This document shows positions 20,605 to 30,937 of a stretch of DNA of 64,000 bases, piece by piece (the first letter of the stretch is position 1; every line of letters begins with the position of its first letter). The notes under the pieces are model-generated. The model saw only the letters and a program-made list of their open reading frames with translations. It had not been told where the DNA came from and did no database searches. Source of the DNA: Linderina pennispora. Its lineage: Eukaryota; Kickxellomycota; Kickxellomycetes; Kickxellales; Kickxellaceae. A program made the position numbers and the translations under genes. Location of the stretch: NCBI RefSeq assembly GCF_002104995.1, contig NW_024468251.1:1364001-1428000 (forward strand). Reading direction: 5' to 3'.

Positions 20605-21259
20605 AATATCCATTGTGCAATAATTTATATATGCTCTTCAATGGCACTAGTACTATATATAAATTGCTCTAGGTAGGGCAACATAGAATCACAGAAGCTA
20701 ATACTACTAAGTAATGTCTTTATAATACTAGTAATATAGGTAGTATTCATTTAAGAGATTCAATAAAGTAGAAAGATAGAAAAAACATGTATATGAAGTA
20801 AATTAAAATTGAGCAAAAGTAAAAAAAAAAAAGTTAACTAGTTTGTATAGTTCTTAGGGCCATTAGAATTGATAGTCTCTCGAATCAGCTTATACAGACT
20901 GGCTCTATTGTGGTCCAAATGCTACTGCTTACACATATGTATGAAACCAATTAATTTGTACAATAAATCCACAAACATTGCTTGACCGCTGAGCAAGCTA
21001 CATGGCCTCCTTCAACAAGTGCTCATAAAGATTTATAGCGCTTTAATATATGGTTCTGGGCTGGCTTTTTCAAGTGCTTTTAAGGCATATTTGAAATCTT
21101 GTGAACTGAATCTATCGGCCATAAAAGAATACTGCTTTATGAGTTCACAGAGCGAGTCGCGCATACTCGCTTTGAGGCTCAAGTGCTCGGATTTTTCAAC
21201 CAATTAAGAGGGCTCCAGCGGACAGCCTAACACCTTTGGACTATAAGGTTTTATACAGA
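20605..21259 (-). repeat. Outer part of palindrome right arm
   Basis: Reverse complement of the left arm: agtaatatccattgtgcaat pairs with 15400-15420, and the 21000-21259 end pairs with 14602-14860 almost base for base. It ends at ttttatacaga (21259). A short frame on the minus strand (MRDSLCELIKQYSFMADRF..., 21158-21027) and its antisense are conserved in both arms. Confidence 0.85.
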
Positions 21260-21298
21260 AATAAAGCAATAAAGACGGTAGTTAAAAGACTGGAGGGG

Positions 21299-22067
21299 TT
21301 ATAGGCTAGCTGACTTAAACGCTATGTTGCCAATTGTGGACGCTGCATCAATCGCTTCCTTGCTAGCACCGTAGACTGCTGCTGCGTTCATGTGAATCAT
21401 GGCGTATTGCTCACCCTGGATCGTGACGGCTGTAGTAATGAGGCACAACTCAGTTTCCATCATCGGCAGAATATTCTTACTGCTGATAAAGCGACCATAC
21501 GTATCAACAGCGAATACATCTGCTATTTCAGCACTCATAGCGCTAGTCTCATCGAGCAGCCGGTCCTTTTGATCACCATATACCTGATACGCGTACTCAT
21601 GACCGCGCTTAGCGATGAACTCGTAATTTTTCTCCTGTTCGGTCCGATACGACTTCCTGGTTAGCTTCTCCTTGATATTCTCGTGAACAGGCTTCATCAG
21701 CGCTCCGAGTGCGTAATGTGCCCTGGCTGTTCCAGTAATAGTAATTGATTTTATTATCGCCCGACGGGAGAGATCAATGAAGGCAACAAAACCATTTTCA
21801 CTGAGGCTACTCTCACAGTACTTGAGTAGACTGGCAATCTCAGTCCTGTTCATCATGGAACCAAGCGAACAAGCCTAAAGGTATGGAATCGAGAATTCGA
21901 TATATAAAGCCAAGCAATCTCAGCGCATCTAACGCCGCGGCAACTGTGTCCAGTTGGGTGAAGTTGAGCGTGCTGCTACTCGCCATTCTGTTAAAAGTGC
22001 TGGAGAATAAGAGAAGCACGGCTTCAACAAGACTAGGCTCCTTGTGGATGCTTTTATCATGGGCCAT
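21299..22067 (-). CDS. Carboxymuconolactone decarboxylase/AhpD-like protein (one frame break)
   Basis: Minus-strand ATG at 22067 (MAHDKSIHKEPSLVEAV). The frame runs to ~21850 (IPLGLFAWFH) and continues one frame over from 21856 (TEIASLLKYCESSL) to the TAA at 21299. The C-terminal half has the CMD layout: VYGDQKDRLLDE (G-x-vlG segment), ADVFAVDTYGRF, then MMETELCLITTAVTIQGE and the His-containing helix MIHMNAAAVYGASKEAIDAA. The usual CxxC of AhpD-type thiol peroxidases is absent, so a redox role is doubtful; many eukaryotic relatives are unassigned. The C-terminus (IAFKSASL) may be short for the family, or an exon may follow inside the palindrome arm. Chromovirus 2 sits 1 bp upstream of the ATG, separating the gene from its former promoter. 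Confidence 0.6.
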
Positions 22068-22073
22068 AGCTAT

Positions 22074-22244
22074 TGTTAACCTTCAGAGAGTCCAGTAGTT
22101 ATGAGCTTTATGGAATGAATAAAATGGAAAATTTGCTGAGGAGAAAAAGGAGGATGGGGCCGTTCCGGCCCACAAAGTTTATACAGGTGGGGATTTGGAT
22201 CTGCACATGGTGGCGGAGGGCATAGAGTTGCCCGAATGTCAACA
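22074..22244 (-). repeat. 3' LTR of chromovirus 2
   Basis: 171 bp, flanked by GCTAT at 22069-22073. In the sense direction it starts TGTTGACATTCGGG, like chromovirus 1. Confidence 0.93.
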
Positions 22245-24971
22245 TCACCCCCTCCTAGATCTGAGCTTATAAGGTCTCTTCTGCTGGGTCGTCCTCTTCT
22301 GGCGGGCTTCCTTGGTTTCCTTCTGTGCTTTGTTATGTTCCTGCCAGTATTTCTGGATGACGTCAGTGCTGTCGAAGTTGCTGAATGGTTCCCAGGAGTC
22401 TTTCTCATCTTCGTCTGCCCAACGAACGTGGTACTCATACTCCCTGGCCTTGTTGAGTCTGTGGCCCAGGATCCTCTCGACTTCGAGGGAAGCTTCTTGG
22501 AATATCGGTCTGTCAGAGATAGGTATTAGCTCCGATCTGGTATAGTTTCGTGCAAGCTGTTGACCCTCCATGTCTCGTAGAACATAGCTGCCACCTTTCG
22601 TGATGGCTGTGATCAGGTACGGGCCTTGATTCGCTGGATCACGCTTACTTGAGCGATTATGCTGCCTGGTCATGACGTACGTGTCAATAGGGATGCTATT
22701 GGTCTTGTGCTTAGCACTGTGCTGTAACCGATAGGCCTCTGATACCTTGACCGTTGCGCGCTCAATAGCCGGGAATAGCGTGTCCTCCATGAATCGTCTT
22801 CGTTCTTCCTGTACTTCATCATCGAGGGGGCCAGCTGAGACAGCAGTGTGGTCCTCCCATGTGTTGGGTGCTCGACCAAACATTACTGCGAATGGGGCAG
22901 TGCGGTGACGGCGCACAATGTTACAGTTGATGCAGTATTGCGCAAAAGGAATGAACAGATCCCAGTCGTGGTATACGCCTTTGACCAACTTCATGATCAT
23001 TAGTTTAGCCGTCTGGACTGTCCGTTCAGCAGTGCCATTTGCCTGTGGATGGTAGGGCGTGATTAGGCGGTGATCCACATGTGATTCTCTCAACATGGCT
23101 GTCATGACCTCATTAACGAATTCCCGTCCGTTATCGCTCTGTACGATGCGTGGAAAACCAAAATCAAAGAAGATCTTGATTAAGACCTTTGCCACTGCCG
23201 ATGCAGTTTTGTCAGGTAAGGGTCGGAGGATGACGAAGCGTGAATGTATATCAGTCAGCACGAATAGGAAATGGTTCTGCTGGACAGATGTGGTGAATGG
23301 CCCAGCAAGATCAATTGAGATATGGTCGAAGGGTGTGCTGGCAAGTATCGGCGTGATGGGGTGGTATCCACGCCTAGATATGTTATATCGTAGGCATTGC
23401 ATGCACCTGCTAGTTATGCCTTTGGCATCCTCTAGCATCTTCGGCCACTGGTAACCATTATCACGCAGTGTGCGTACCATTGATTCTGCACCATAGTGCC
23501 CGATGGCATGTTGCTTGGCCAGCAGCTCTTGCCGTAGTGCCTTTGGCGTATCTTCCTCAGAACTGTGGGTAGCCAATGGTAGGCGGCGTATGGTGAGAGT
23601 AGTGCGTTGCAAGGGTTGACTAGTACTGGTTCCCCCCCTTCCAGTATCAGATGGTGGGTATAGTCGTGAGAGGCTGTCAGGCAGAATATTGCGGAGACCT
23701 GGGCGGTGAACTATTTGGAAGTCGTGGAGCAAAAATCTGCTCATACCAGCCAATCATCATCGGTGACAGGCGTGGCTGTGTGTGTAGGAAGGTGAGCGCC
23801 TTATGATCTGAGAATAACGTGAAGTGACGACCCCAGATGTAGGGGTAGAAGCGTGTGAGTGCGAATACTATGGCTAGTAGCTCACGTTTGGTAGCGGAGT
23901 AGTTGCGTTCCGAGGTTGATAGGGTGCGCGCTTGCCACGAGATGTATTGTTTGGCCCCATTTCGTGGGTTGACCTGGTAAAGACCAGCACCGATCCCTAC
24001 GTCCGAAGCATCAGTGGCGACAAAGAATGGCCTAGAAAAGTCAGGGAAGTACAGGAATGGTGGGTTTAGTAAAATGGCTTTGACAGCATTGAAGGCTGCA
24101 ACACGAGTTTCTGTCCAATCTTCTGTACGGATCGTCGTCATTTGGGCAAGCTGATTTAGCGGTGAGGTCAATGTGCTCATGTTTGGTACATGTTCACGAA
24201 AGTAGTTGAGGAAGCCCATCAGGGCTTGTGCCTGTTTGCCACATTGTGGTCTTACAAGATCAGCAATCTGGGCCCGTCGTTTGGTGTCTACCGTGTGACC
24301 GTGTCCATTGATTTGGAATCCTAACAGCGTGAGTGATGTTCTGCAGAAATGGCATTTGTCAATGTTCAATATGAGTGCTGCTTTGTTCAGGGCGTTCAAC
24401 AACCGCGCATACATGTCTCATATGATCCTCCAGTGTGGTGCTGGATATGATGATATCGTCAATATAGGCCTGTGCGAAGGGCATGTCATATAGGATGGTA
24501 GTGATGAGACGTTGGAAGTGCGACGGTAGAGTCTTCAACCCAAACGGAGCACGTGTGAACATGTACTGGCAGTTTCTCCAGGTGAAAGCCGTTTTGTGTT
24601 GATCACGTTCAACAACTGGCATGCGCAGATAGGCTGACTTCAGGTCTAATGACGTGAAGAAGTTGGCAGCTGTTAATCCTGCGAAGATGTCCCGGATGAT
24701 GGGCAGTGGGTATCTGTCTTCGTCTACAGTGTCGTTGAGGGCACGGAAGTCCATGCATGGTCTACACAGAGTGTAGTGGCCGTTGGCGTCTTTTTTGGGG
24801 ACTGGGAACATTGGTGAGTTGTACAGTGAAGCCTTCCTCACTGGCACTACCGAGCCATCATCAAGTCACCCCTGTATGACCTTGTCATATGATGCCCGCA
24901 TCGATTGGGCAATGGGATATTGGCGACGAAAGACTGGCTTGTGTTCCTTGGTGTCGATGTGAACATATGCC
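22245..24971 (-). pseudogene. Pol region of chromovirus 2, multiple frame breaks
   Basis: Reading from right to left, frame breaks occur near 24990 (just after IDPRK), 24410 and 23735. A TGA replaces an expected Trp near 24870 (VIQG-stop-LDDG). Segments still show RT (AQAYIDDIIISS, ~24450), RNase H (ATDASDVGIGAGLYQ), integrase (HHCC IGHYGAESMVRT; IDLAGPF; SDNGREFVNEV; NGTAERTV) and the chromodomain (VERILGHRLNKAREYEYHV), ending SRRG-stop at 22245. As assembled it cannot encode a continuous Pol. Confidence 0.85.
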
Positions 24972-26702
24972 TCAGGGAGGGTACAGGGTTTTGCGAGGAT
25001 CTATCTTACGATTGTCCTGCAGTGCCTTACGAATGTACTCATCAAACTGCTTTTGAGATGTGGCAGGGACTGCGCCTGACATCTCGGAGGTGATGCAGGG
25101 AACCTCTTGGTCTACGTCCTGGTCGTGGCTAGATACCACATCGTCAGGGTAGAAATACTGGTGAGTCGATATATTGATATTCAGACTCTTAATCTCGGGG
25201 TAGCCCAGTATGATTGCAGTGGTGTCCATGGTCGGTGCCACTAGCAGGGTTGCCGTGACTGAGTGGGACTTGGTGGAGAGCGAGATTTCGGCCTGGCCGA
25301 TAATCTTGAGGAGCTCACCTGGGTTAGCTGTCTGCGGTTTGGCCATGGTAGTCTGTACCTGGACCTGAAGCTCTTCCACGAGTTCTAGGGAGATCACCGA
25401 GACATCTGCACCCGTATCCACAAATGCTGACACTTGGAGTCCATTGGCCATGATGCTAAAGATGCGCTCATCCTCCTGCAATTGACGTGCGATAATGCGG
25501 CGAGCCTTAGTAGGCTTGTTCGGACAGTCAGTGGAGATGTGACCAATCTCGCCACAGGAGAAGCAGGTGGGATCAGTCCCCTTAGACTTTATCCGGATCT
25601 CCTTCATGTTGCCTGCTCTCTGGCCCTGGTCCTTATCCGTGGTTTCTGATGAGGCCATCTGGTCCCTCCTCTGCTTTGCGATGCAGTCGACAGTGTCATG
25701 TCCATACTGGTTGTGGTAGGCACAGTAGCTAGCTGGAGGGCGAGGCTTCTTCTTTGGGGGGCCAGATGCCGAGGCTGCTGCGGACAGTGGTGTTGGGTGG
25801 TCGGCAAGGCTGATCTTCTTTAGCTGGTGGGCAATGTCGATCATGCTGCAAGGCTTCCTCCGTTGATGCATCCATGCTTCCAGAATGCTGCGCACCCCAA
25901 TGGGAATCTGCTGTACAAGCTGAGCCACCATTGACTTATTATCATCGGCATTGCCAGCCCTCAGCGCTGTCTTACGGAATCGGTATGCAAACTCGGTGGC
26001 TGATTCGTTGGCTCTGGGAGCACACTTGAAGAGCTCGGTCGTGGCTCGGCGTTGGACTTCTTCTCCATCGAAGTGCTCCATGACGATCTCCCGAACATGC
26101 CTCCAATCCAGAGTGGCCGGGACATGAGTGCGCAGCCATTTCTCATCTTCCGGAGTGAGACATCTCGGTAGGAGCCGTGTCCAATGATATTCGGGGTCGA
26201 GGCAGTGTGAGTACAGTTCAGTTTGGAACTTGTCCAGGAATGTCTCAATGTCATCGCAATCCTCCTTGTTGGTGGCATACTTGGGTAGATCACGTGGAAC
26301 CCGGATTTGGTCCTTGTTGTCTTCATTGCGTTGGCGTATGTGGGGCTGCCATTCGGGAATCTCGCTGAGTTCCACAGAGGGTATCTCAACTTGCTTGGAG
26401 CTGGTTGCTTCTGTGGGCGGGTCCGACTTATGTGGTACATTGCTTGTGACCTCGGCACACTGTTTGAGCTCCTCTAGCTGAGCTTGCATTTCGGTGTGTT
26501 GCTCGTCAATGTCGTTGAGTTCTCGGCGTACCTGGTGACGCTCTTGGCTCTTGGGGTCTTTGAGGACTAGTCTTGATGCCCTGATGGTCAGGTCGACCTT
26601 GCGGTCATCCAGTGTCTTAAGATGTTGGGTAAGCTCACCAATGAGCTCTTGCACAGCTTCGTAGCGCATACTGCTTGGGTAGTTCTCCTCGTTGCGATCC
26701 AT
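24972..26702 (-). CDS. Gag-protease of chromovirus 2
   Basis: The ATG at 26702 (MDRNEENYPSSM) opens 576 codons. It has a coiled-coil N-terminus, the Gag core DIETFLDKFQTELYSH, and a CCHC knuckle CFSCGEIGHISTDCPN. The aspartic protease has FVDTGADVSVIS and IILGYPEIKSLN. The frame stops at 24972 (RKTLYPP) by a shift where chromovirus 1 runs on into RT. Gag is uninterrupted here, which helps locate the frame break of chromovirus 1. Confidence 0.9.
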   Translation of the reverse strand: MDRNEENYPSSMRYEAVQELIGELTQHLKTLDDRKVDLTIRASRLVLKDPKSQERHQVRRELNDIDEQHTEMQAQLEELKQCAEVTSNVPHKSDPPTEATSSKQVEIPSVELSEIPEWQPHIRQRNEDNKDQIRVPRDLPKYATNKEDCDDIETFLDKFQTELYSHCLDPEYHWTRLLPRCLTPEDEKWLRTHVPATLDWRHVREIVMEHFDGEEVQRRATTELFKCAPRANESATEFAYRFRKTALRAGNADDNKSMVAQLVQQIPIGVRSILEAWMHQRRKPCSMIDIAHQLKKISLADHPTPLSAAASASGPPKKKPRPPASYCAYHNQYGHDTVDCIAKQRRDQMASSETTDKDQGQRAGNMKEIRIKSKGTDPTCFSCGEIGHISTDCPNKPTKARRIIARQLQEDERIFSIMANGLQVSAFVDTGADVSVISLELVEELQVQVQTTMAKPQTANPGELLKIIGQAEISLSTKSHSVTATLLVAPTMDTTAIILGYPEIKSLNINISTHQYFYPDDVVSSHDQDVDQEVPCITSEMSGAVPATSQKQFDEYIRKALQDNRKIDPRKTLYPP

Positions 26703-26728
26703 AGGGTTATAGTTTCACTGGAAAAAAA

Positions 26729-26899
26729 TGTTAACCTTCAGAGAGTCCAGTAGTTATGAGCTTTATGGAATGAATAAAATGGAAAATTTGCTGAGGAGAA
26801 AAAGGAGGATGGGGCCGTTCCGGCCCACAAAGTTTATACAGGTGGGGATTTGGATCTGCACATGGTGGCGGAGGGCATAGAGTTGCCCGAATGTCAACA
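26729..26899 (-). repeat. 5' LTR of chromovirus 2
   Basis: 171 bp. The element's transcription starts here and runs leftwards. Between the LTR and the Gag ATG are only 26 bp (T7, then ccagtgaaac...), with no canonical TGG primer site. Confidence 0.93.
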
Positions 26900-26904
26900 G
26901 CTAT

Positions 26905-27919
26905 GCTGCCCACGGATTCCCATGACGAGCACCTTGTGCCGCCAGTGCATTTGACAACCAGAGAGTAGGGCGCATTCCCTCAGCCATGCTCCGCAATGGA
27001 ACGAATAGCCCCATACCATATCCGCAGGACTACGCATGGTATTTCTATGTGCCGTGCCAAGTATCCAGTCCTCAGTGGTACAAGACTTCACTACATTATG
27101 TTCATGTACAGCCTCATTCCTTGATCAGGTAGTACTAAAGAGGATTGCGTACATATGGCTTCCTTCATTGGCGTCTAGTTGCACCCATCTACATTTCAAC
27201 AGCTGCTACACCTATTGAAAAGGTGAGCAGCACAGCATGCTCAATTGTTGAGCCAGCGCTGGTTTGCTTTCTTCAGGTTAAAAAAGTATTGTTCGGCGGC
27301 AGTCAATAATTACCCAAATTGTCCTGGCTGTCGTGCTTGCAGCAATAGCCGACTTGTCTAGAAGTTATTCACACTGCAAATGCGATACACCTCACCGGTA
27401 TTGCGACAGGTGGGCTCAAGTCAGCCCTACTCTCCAACCATGTTACCCATGAAGGAAGCGTGGCATCGTGCCGATACTACATAACACGCCACCTAGCGTG
27501 AAGCATCTGCATCAACTCTTGGTCGCATCTGTTGCCAAAGCGACGCATACTAGCATCGCTGGCGAGGGTCCGACCATAGGAAGCCCGTGGCTCTGCAATT
27601 TGGGCCATGCGGATTCAACCAGGAGGCTCTTTGCAGGGATCGACACAGAACCGGTAGCAAGCGAGACCTGATGCTGGCCTGCAATAGCGAGGAGAAAATG
27701 CACTATTTCGACAACAAAAAACAATCACCCATGTAGACAAGAGTCGCCCAGAATCCCTGCCCCGCCTGCTTCTGCTTTGCTTTTTCAATTCACCTACAAC
27801 AATTTGCTCCCTTCATCTTGGTTTAACAGTAGCAACAATTATTCACAAAGGCGATAAAAGGAACTCCGCTTCACCTCTGACCGATACGTGCCGGCACCAG
27901 TAATTAGACATTTGCGCTA
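26905..27919. other. Region upstream of the CMD-like gene before the insertion, and ERF2 promoter
   Basis: About 1 kb. A minus-strand frame of 66 codons (26894-27091, AHRNTMRSPADMVWGYSF, later CQMHWRHKVLVMGIRG) ends at the retroelement junction. With the element removed it would still stop two codons later, so it does not fuse to the CMD-like frame. It might be an unrecognised exon. The rest shows nothing firm. CT-rich leader sequence precedes 27920. Confidence 0.4.
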
Positions 27920-29389
27920 ATGGCAGATACAAATGGTATCAGAAACAAAGGGTCCAGCATACAGCCGCTGGGCTCGCCCCGGAACGTCGTGCTGCGTATG
28001 TCTGTAAACCCAGACAGACCGTCACAGTCGCCAGAAAATCCGGCAGGACGAGAGCTCGATCCCCGCAAACCAGCGCCCATTGGCCTGTATGAGCCTATTG
28101 ATGAGAAGACGCTCATGGCGCATCCAGAGCGGTTCACCAGTGATGGGCTCCGGCGCAAGGAGCGCATGTACAGGCTGTACGAACACGAAAACTGGCACCT
28201 GTTCCGTGGGCGGCTGGTGACTGGAAACAAGCCTGTTCCGTTCATAGCAGCAGTGTGCATGATTGCCGTCCCAGTTGTCCTATTTGCGATATTCGTATGT
28301 CCGTATCTGTGGACAGACATGCACAAAGCTGCGGTCGTGGTGTTTGCGTATATTACTGCACTGGTACTGTCGTCCATGATGATGGCATCGTTATCCGACC
28401 CTGGAATCATCCCGCGAAATTTAGACGCCATATCAGCAGACAGCATCGGCACAAGTGGCAGCACAATGACACTTCCAAAGAACCCTGAACAGGGCATATT
28501 CTCAGGGGAGGTGCAAATTGTCGAATCCCCCAAAGGGACCAGCGATGAGTGGTCTAGCAGCAGCCGGAGCCCATTGTTCGCTGAATCTCAGCTGCCGTCT
28601 ATGCAGTACTATGAAAAACTGCCGCCTCCCTGGGTCCCTGTGAAGGCTCCTGGAGGCCGTGGTGCGCCGCTCAGTGTTTATGACCCAAAGCCGCTCACCC
28701 GCGGGCACAGATCGATGTCTGACCCGTCGCACCGGTTCCCGCCCATTACAAAAGAAATCCGAATCAACGACACTGTCGTACGGCTAAAGTACTGTGAGAC
28801 GTGCAGAATCTTCCGCCCACCACGTGCCTCGCACTGTAAATATTGCGACAATTGCGTTGAGAACGAGGACCACCACTGCATTTGGTTAAACAACTGTGTT
28901 GGCCGCCGCAACTACCGCTATTTCTACACGTTTGTGGGCTCGACTGTCGTCTTGGCTCTTTACATCGCATCGCTCAGCCTAGCCCGGCTGTTGGTGCCGC
29001 TCAGCAACCAGCCTGGCGGATTCGGCGGCGATCTGTCGCTCAAGGACATGATTTCGCGCCACCCTGTGGTTCTGGCCTTGGTCATTTACGCTGTCTTGCT
29101 TGTGCTGCCGCCTTCTGGCCTGTTCGTCTACCACACTATCATGATCAGCCGCAATTTAACCACACACGAGGTTATTAAGGCCAAGCACTCTGACAGATTT
29201 GACGACAAGCCCGACGCGAGGCTAAAGAAGAATGTGCTTCTGGCGAAGGCCATAAGCCCTTACTCCCGTGGTTCGTGTCTGAGCAACTGGGCTGCCATAC
29301 TGTGCGGGCCATCTATGCCTCCGAACATCCAGTGGCGCAAGCGTGTGGACCCAGAGGGCATAGAGGAGCTATTACCACTGCATCACTGA
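27920..29389 (+). CDS. ERF2: ERF2-type DHHC palmitoyltransferase
   Basis: 489 residues, intact. A long cytosolic N-terminus (Pro/Ser-rich) is followed by LYEHENWHLFRGRL. TM1-TM2 are VPFIAAVCMIAVPVVLFAIF and AAVVVFAYITALVLSSMMM. The DPG motif is in SLSDPGIIPRN. A Ser/Pro-rich insert (~residues 175-270) precedes the cysteine-rich domain KYCETCRIFRPPRASHC...DHHCIWLNNCVGRRNYRYF. TM3-TM4 follow, then the TTxE motif in NLTTHEVIKAK. In yeast, Erf2 with Erf4 palmitoylates Ras at the ER; the N-terminal layout and both DPG and TTxE motifs fit Erf2 better than other DHHC enzymes. The catalytic Cys is that of DHHC, about residue 320. Confidence 0.88.
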   Translation: MADTNGIRNKGSSIQPLGSPRNVVLRMSVNPDRPSQSPENPAGRELDPRKPAPIGLYEPIDEKTLMAHPERFTSDGLRRKERMYRLYEHENWHLFRGRLVTGNKPVPFIAAVCMIAVPVVLFAIFVCPYLWTDMHKAAVVVFAYITALVLSSMMMASLSDPGIIPRNLDAISADSIGTSGSTMTLPKNPEQGIFSGEVQIVESPKGTSDEWSSSSRSPLFAESQLPSMQYYEKLPPPWVPVKAPGGRGAPLSVYDPKPLTRGHRSMSDPSHRFPPITKEIRINDTVVRLKYCETCRIFRPPRASHCKYCDNCVENEDHHCIWLNNCVGRRNYRYFYTFVGSTVVLALYIASLSLARLLVPLSNQPGGFGGDLSLKDMISRHPVVLALVIYAVLLVLPPSGLFVYHTIMISRNLTTHEVIKAKHSDRFDDKPDARLKKNVLLAKAISPYSRGSCLSNWAAILCGPSMPPNIQWRKRVDPEGIEELLPLHH

Positions 29390-30685
29390 TCACATTTATA
29401 TTAGACAATTGTATTTATTTTTATCTTCATGACAGAATACTGGTAGCACAACTACACTAAAAAGATGCTGGCATGAACGTTGAGGGCGTGGTGTTACTGC
29501 GAGTGTATCTTGTTAAATGATTCCCAAATCACTTGGATAGTGTACTTTCTATTGCTGTACATTAACACTGACATAAAGTTAGTAATCTGTCTGTTGCAAT
29601 AGCTAGCAGAGGATACATTTGACAGTGCGAATTTATAATCATGCGCATGAATGGTGGTACATTTGCAAATATGCGCTGGCGGCATAATGCAACATGGTCA
29701 TTTATCAGTGGTCCTCTCTCTAAAGGGTATATAGTGAGGCCAGATTGTCAACTTGCCAGGTCCTAATGTGGCCACTTGAGGATTCACTGACTACTGGTGG
29801 CTCACTTTGGCATGATTTGGCAACATCGCCGTAAAATGCGGCTAGACTTTACATGTGGAGTCAAAAAATATCGAGTTGCAAAACGATAGGATTCAGTAGC
29901 TGGCATTCCTTATCAGGATGACAGGGGTGGTCGGGGGCTCAGAATGAACACAACACTTCCTTTGCATTGCAAATCCCAGAACATGGGCAGCATACATGGG
30001 GGTGGAGACTTGCATGATATGCAGCTGCACATCTGCAGGCATGTGTCGGCCAATCGGCAAGGAATGGCACACGCTTGTGCAGAGACTGCAGGAAGCCAGA
30101 GGCCTCTGAACCGGCAAGAGACGCTTTTTCTTGCTAGTTGGAAGAAATAGCCGGGACAGCGGCGCATGGCTTGAATGCAAGTGCACTTTTGGTGTAGTGA
30201 GTGGGACGTGTGCAAAGAACAATCCAGGCGTAGCAGTAGCGGGCGTGAGATAGGAAGCGCCTCTGGTGTGCGTGACCGGGACAGATAATGCATTACGTAG
30301 AGAGACTACGGGGCACCCAGGGGGTTTGTGTTTCGGAAGAACGGCCATAGCCTTTGTGGTGGGCGGATTTGCGCTTTCACATGACCCAAGAACACAACAA
30401 TGGCAGCGAAAAATGCGTAATTTGCAGGCTGGCGTGTGCGCGCCTGTTTTTTTTACTGCCGCCAGCTGGTCTATTCATTCGTCCCGTAGCATGCCGTGTG
30501 TGCCCGAAATTCCCCGTATCGATGATGCACAGCGTTTATCGGATTGAAGCGAGTAAAAAGGGAGCCAAGCCAAGCAGATATAAAAGGAAGAGGACGCCTG
30601 GGTTTCTCCCTTTCGTTCTTCATCCTCCATCCAAAAAGCCAACTCTTTTATATAAATCAGCCTTCAAGTATTTCTTCCACCAAAA
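29390..30685. other. Gene-poor interval, 1.3 kb; promoter of the metallothionein-like gene
   Basis: A minus-strand frame of 151 codons (29893-30348) is low in complexity and family signal and looks accidental. A clear TATA box lies at 30579. No other gene seen. Confidence 0.4.
30579..30585 (+). promoter_or_regulatory. TATA box of the polyQ/Cys-rich gene
   Basis: tataaaa lies 107 bp upstream of the ATG at 30686, followed by a pyrimidine-rich leader. A strong TATA is typical of inducible fungal genes. Confidence 0.65.
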
Positions 30686-30937
30686 ATGAACGCCGTACAG
30701 ACTCCTCAGGCACCGCTGGTTAGCAAGCCGGCAGTGCAGCAACAGCAGCAGCAGCAGCAACAGCAGCAGCAGACAGCGAAAAGCTCTGGAGCTCAGGATA
30801 ACCTGACGAACCAGATCTACAAGGAAGTGTATAGATCGACGAGCAGTGGGCAGGCAGCGACCTCGCACAGCGAGTACTGCGAGTGCCAGGGATCTGGAGT
30901 CGGGTGCCAGTGCGCGTCGGTGTGCACCTGCAACTAG
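30686..30937 (+). CDS. Small polyQ protein with metallothionein-like CxC tail
   Basis: 83 residues: MNAVQTPQAPLVSKPAV, then a tract of 12 Gln, a polar linker (NLTNQIYKEVYRSTSSGQ), and a C-terminus with three C-x-C pairs (YCECQGSGVGCQCASVCTCN). The CxC spacing is what Cys-thiolate metal-binding peptides use. All six cysteines are in the last ~20 residues. A strong TATA box and short leader suggest high or inducible expression. Metal (Cu/Zn/Cd) binding is inferred from the motif alone. No known fungal metallothionein with an N-terminal polyQ comes to mind. Alternatives: a zinc-binding adaptor tail, or a surface peptide. Confidence 0.65.
   Translation: MNAVQTPQAPLVSKPAVQQQQQQQQQQQQTAKSSGAQDNLTNQIYKEVYRSTSSGQAATSHSEYCECQGSGVGCQCASVCTCN
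30737..30772 (+). repeat. CAG/CAA repeat encoding Gln12
   Basis: Twelve consecutive CAG or CAA codons; probably length-polymorphic. Confidence 0.9.

Larger units (their letters stand above)
22074..26899 (-). mobile_element. Ty3-type LTR retrotransposon (chromovirus 2), reverse orientation
   Basis: A 4,826-bp element with two 171-bp LTRs that appear identical, bounded on the plus strand TGTTAACC...GTCAACA. The perfect target duplication is GCTAT (22069-22073, 26900-26904). Gag/Pol has the same domain order and the same 3' purine tract as chromovirus 1, but the proteins are clearly diverged: same lineage, different subfamily. Pol shows several frame breaks and one TGG-to-TGA. With identical LTRs these are either very recent or sequence errors. 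Confidence 0.95.

Noticed and set aside
22245-24971. Host reverse-transcriptase-like gene
   Set aside because: Domain order, chromodomain, LTRs and target duplication show it is the Pol region of chromovirus 2.
26894-27091. Fusion of the minus-strand frame right of chromovirus 2 with the CMD-like gene before insertion
   Set aside because: After removing the element and one GCTAT the upstream frame stops within a few codons and is not in register with the CMD-like ATG.
29893-30348. 151-codon minus-strand frame between ERF2 and the polyQ gene
   Set aside because: Pro/His/Ser-rich composition without motifs; overlaps another frame of similar length; no leader or TATA element on that strand.
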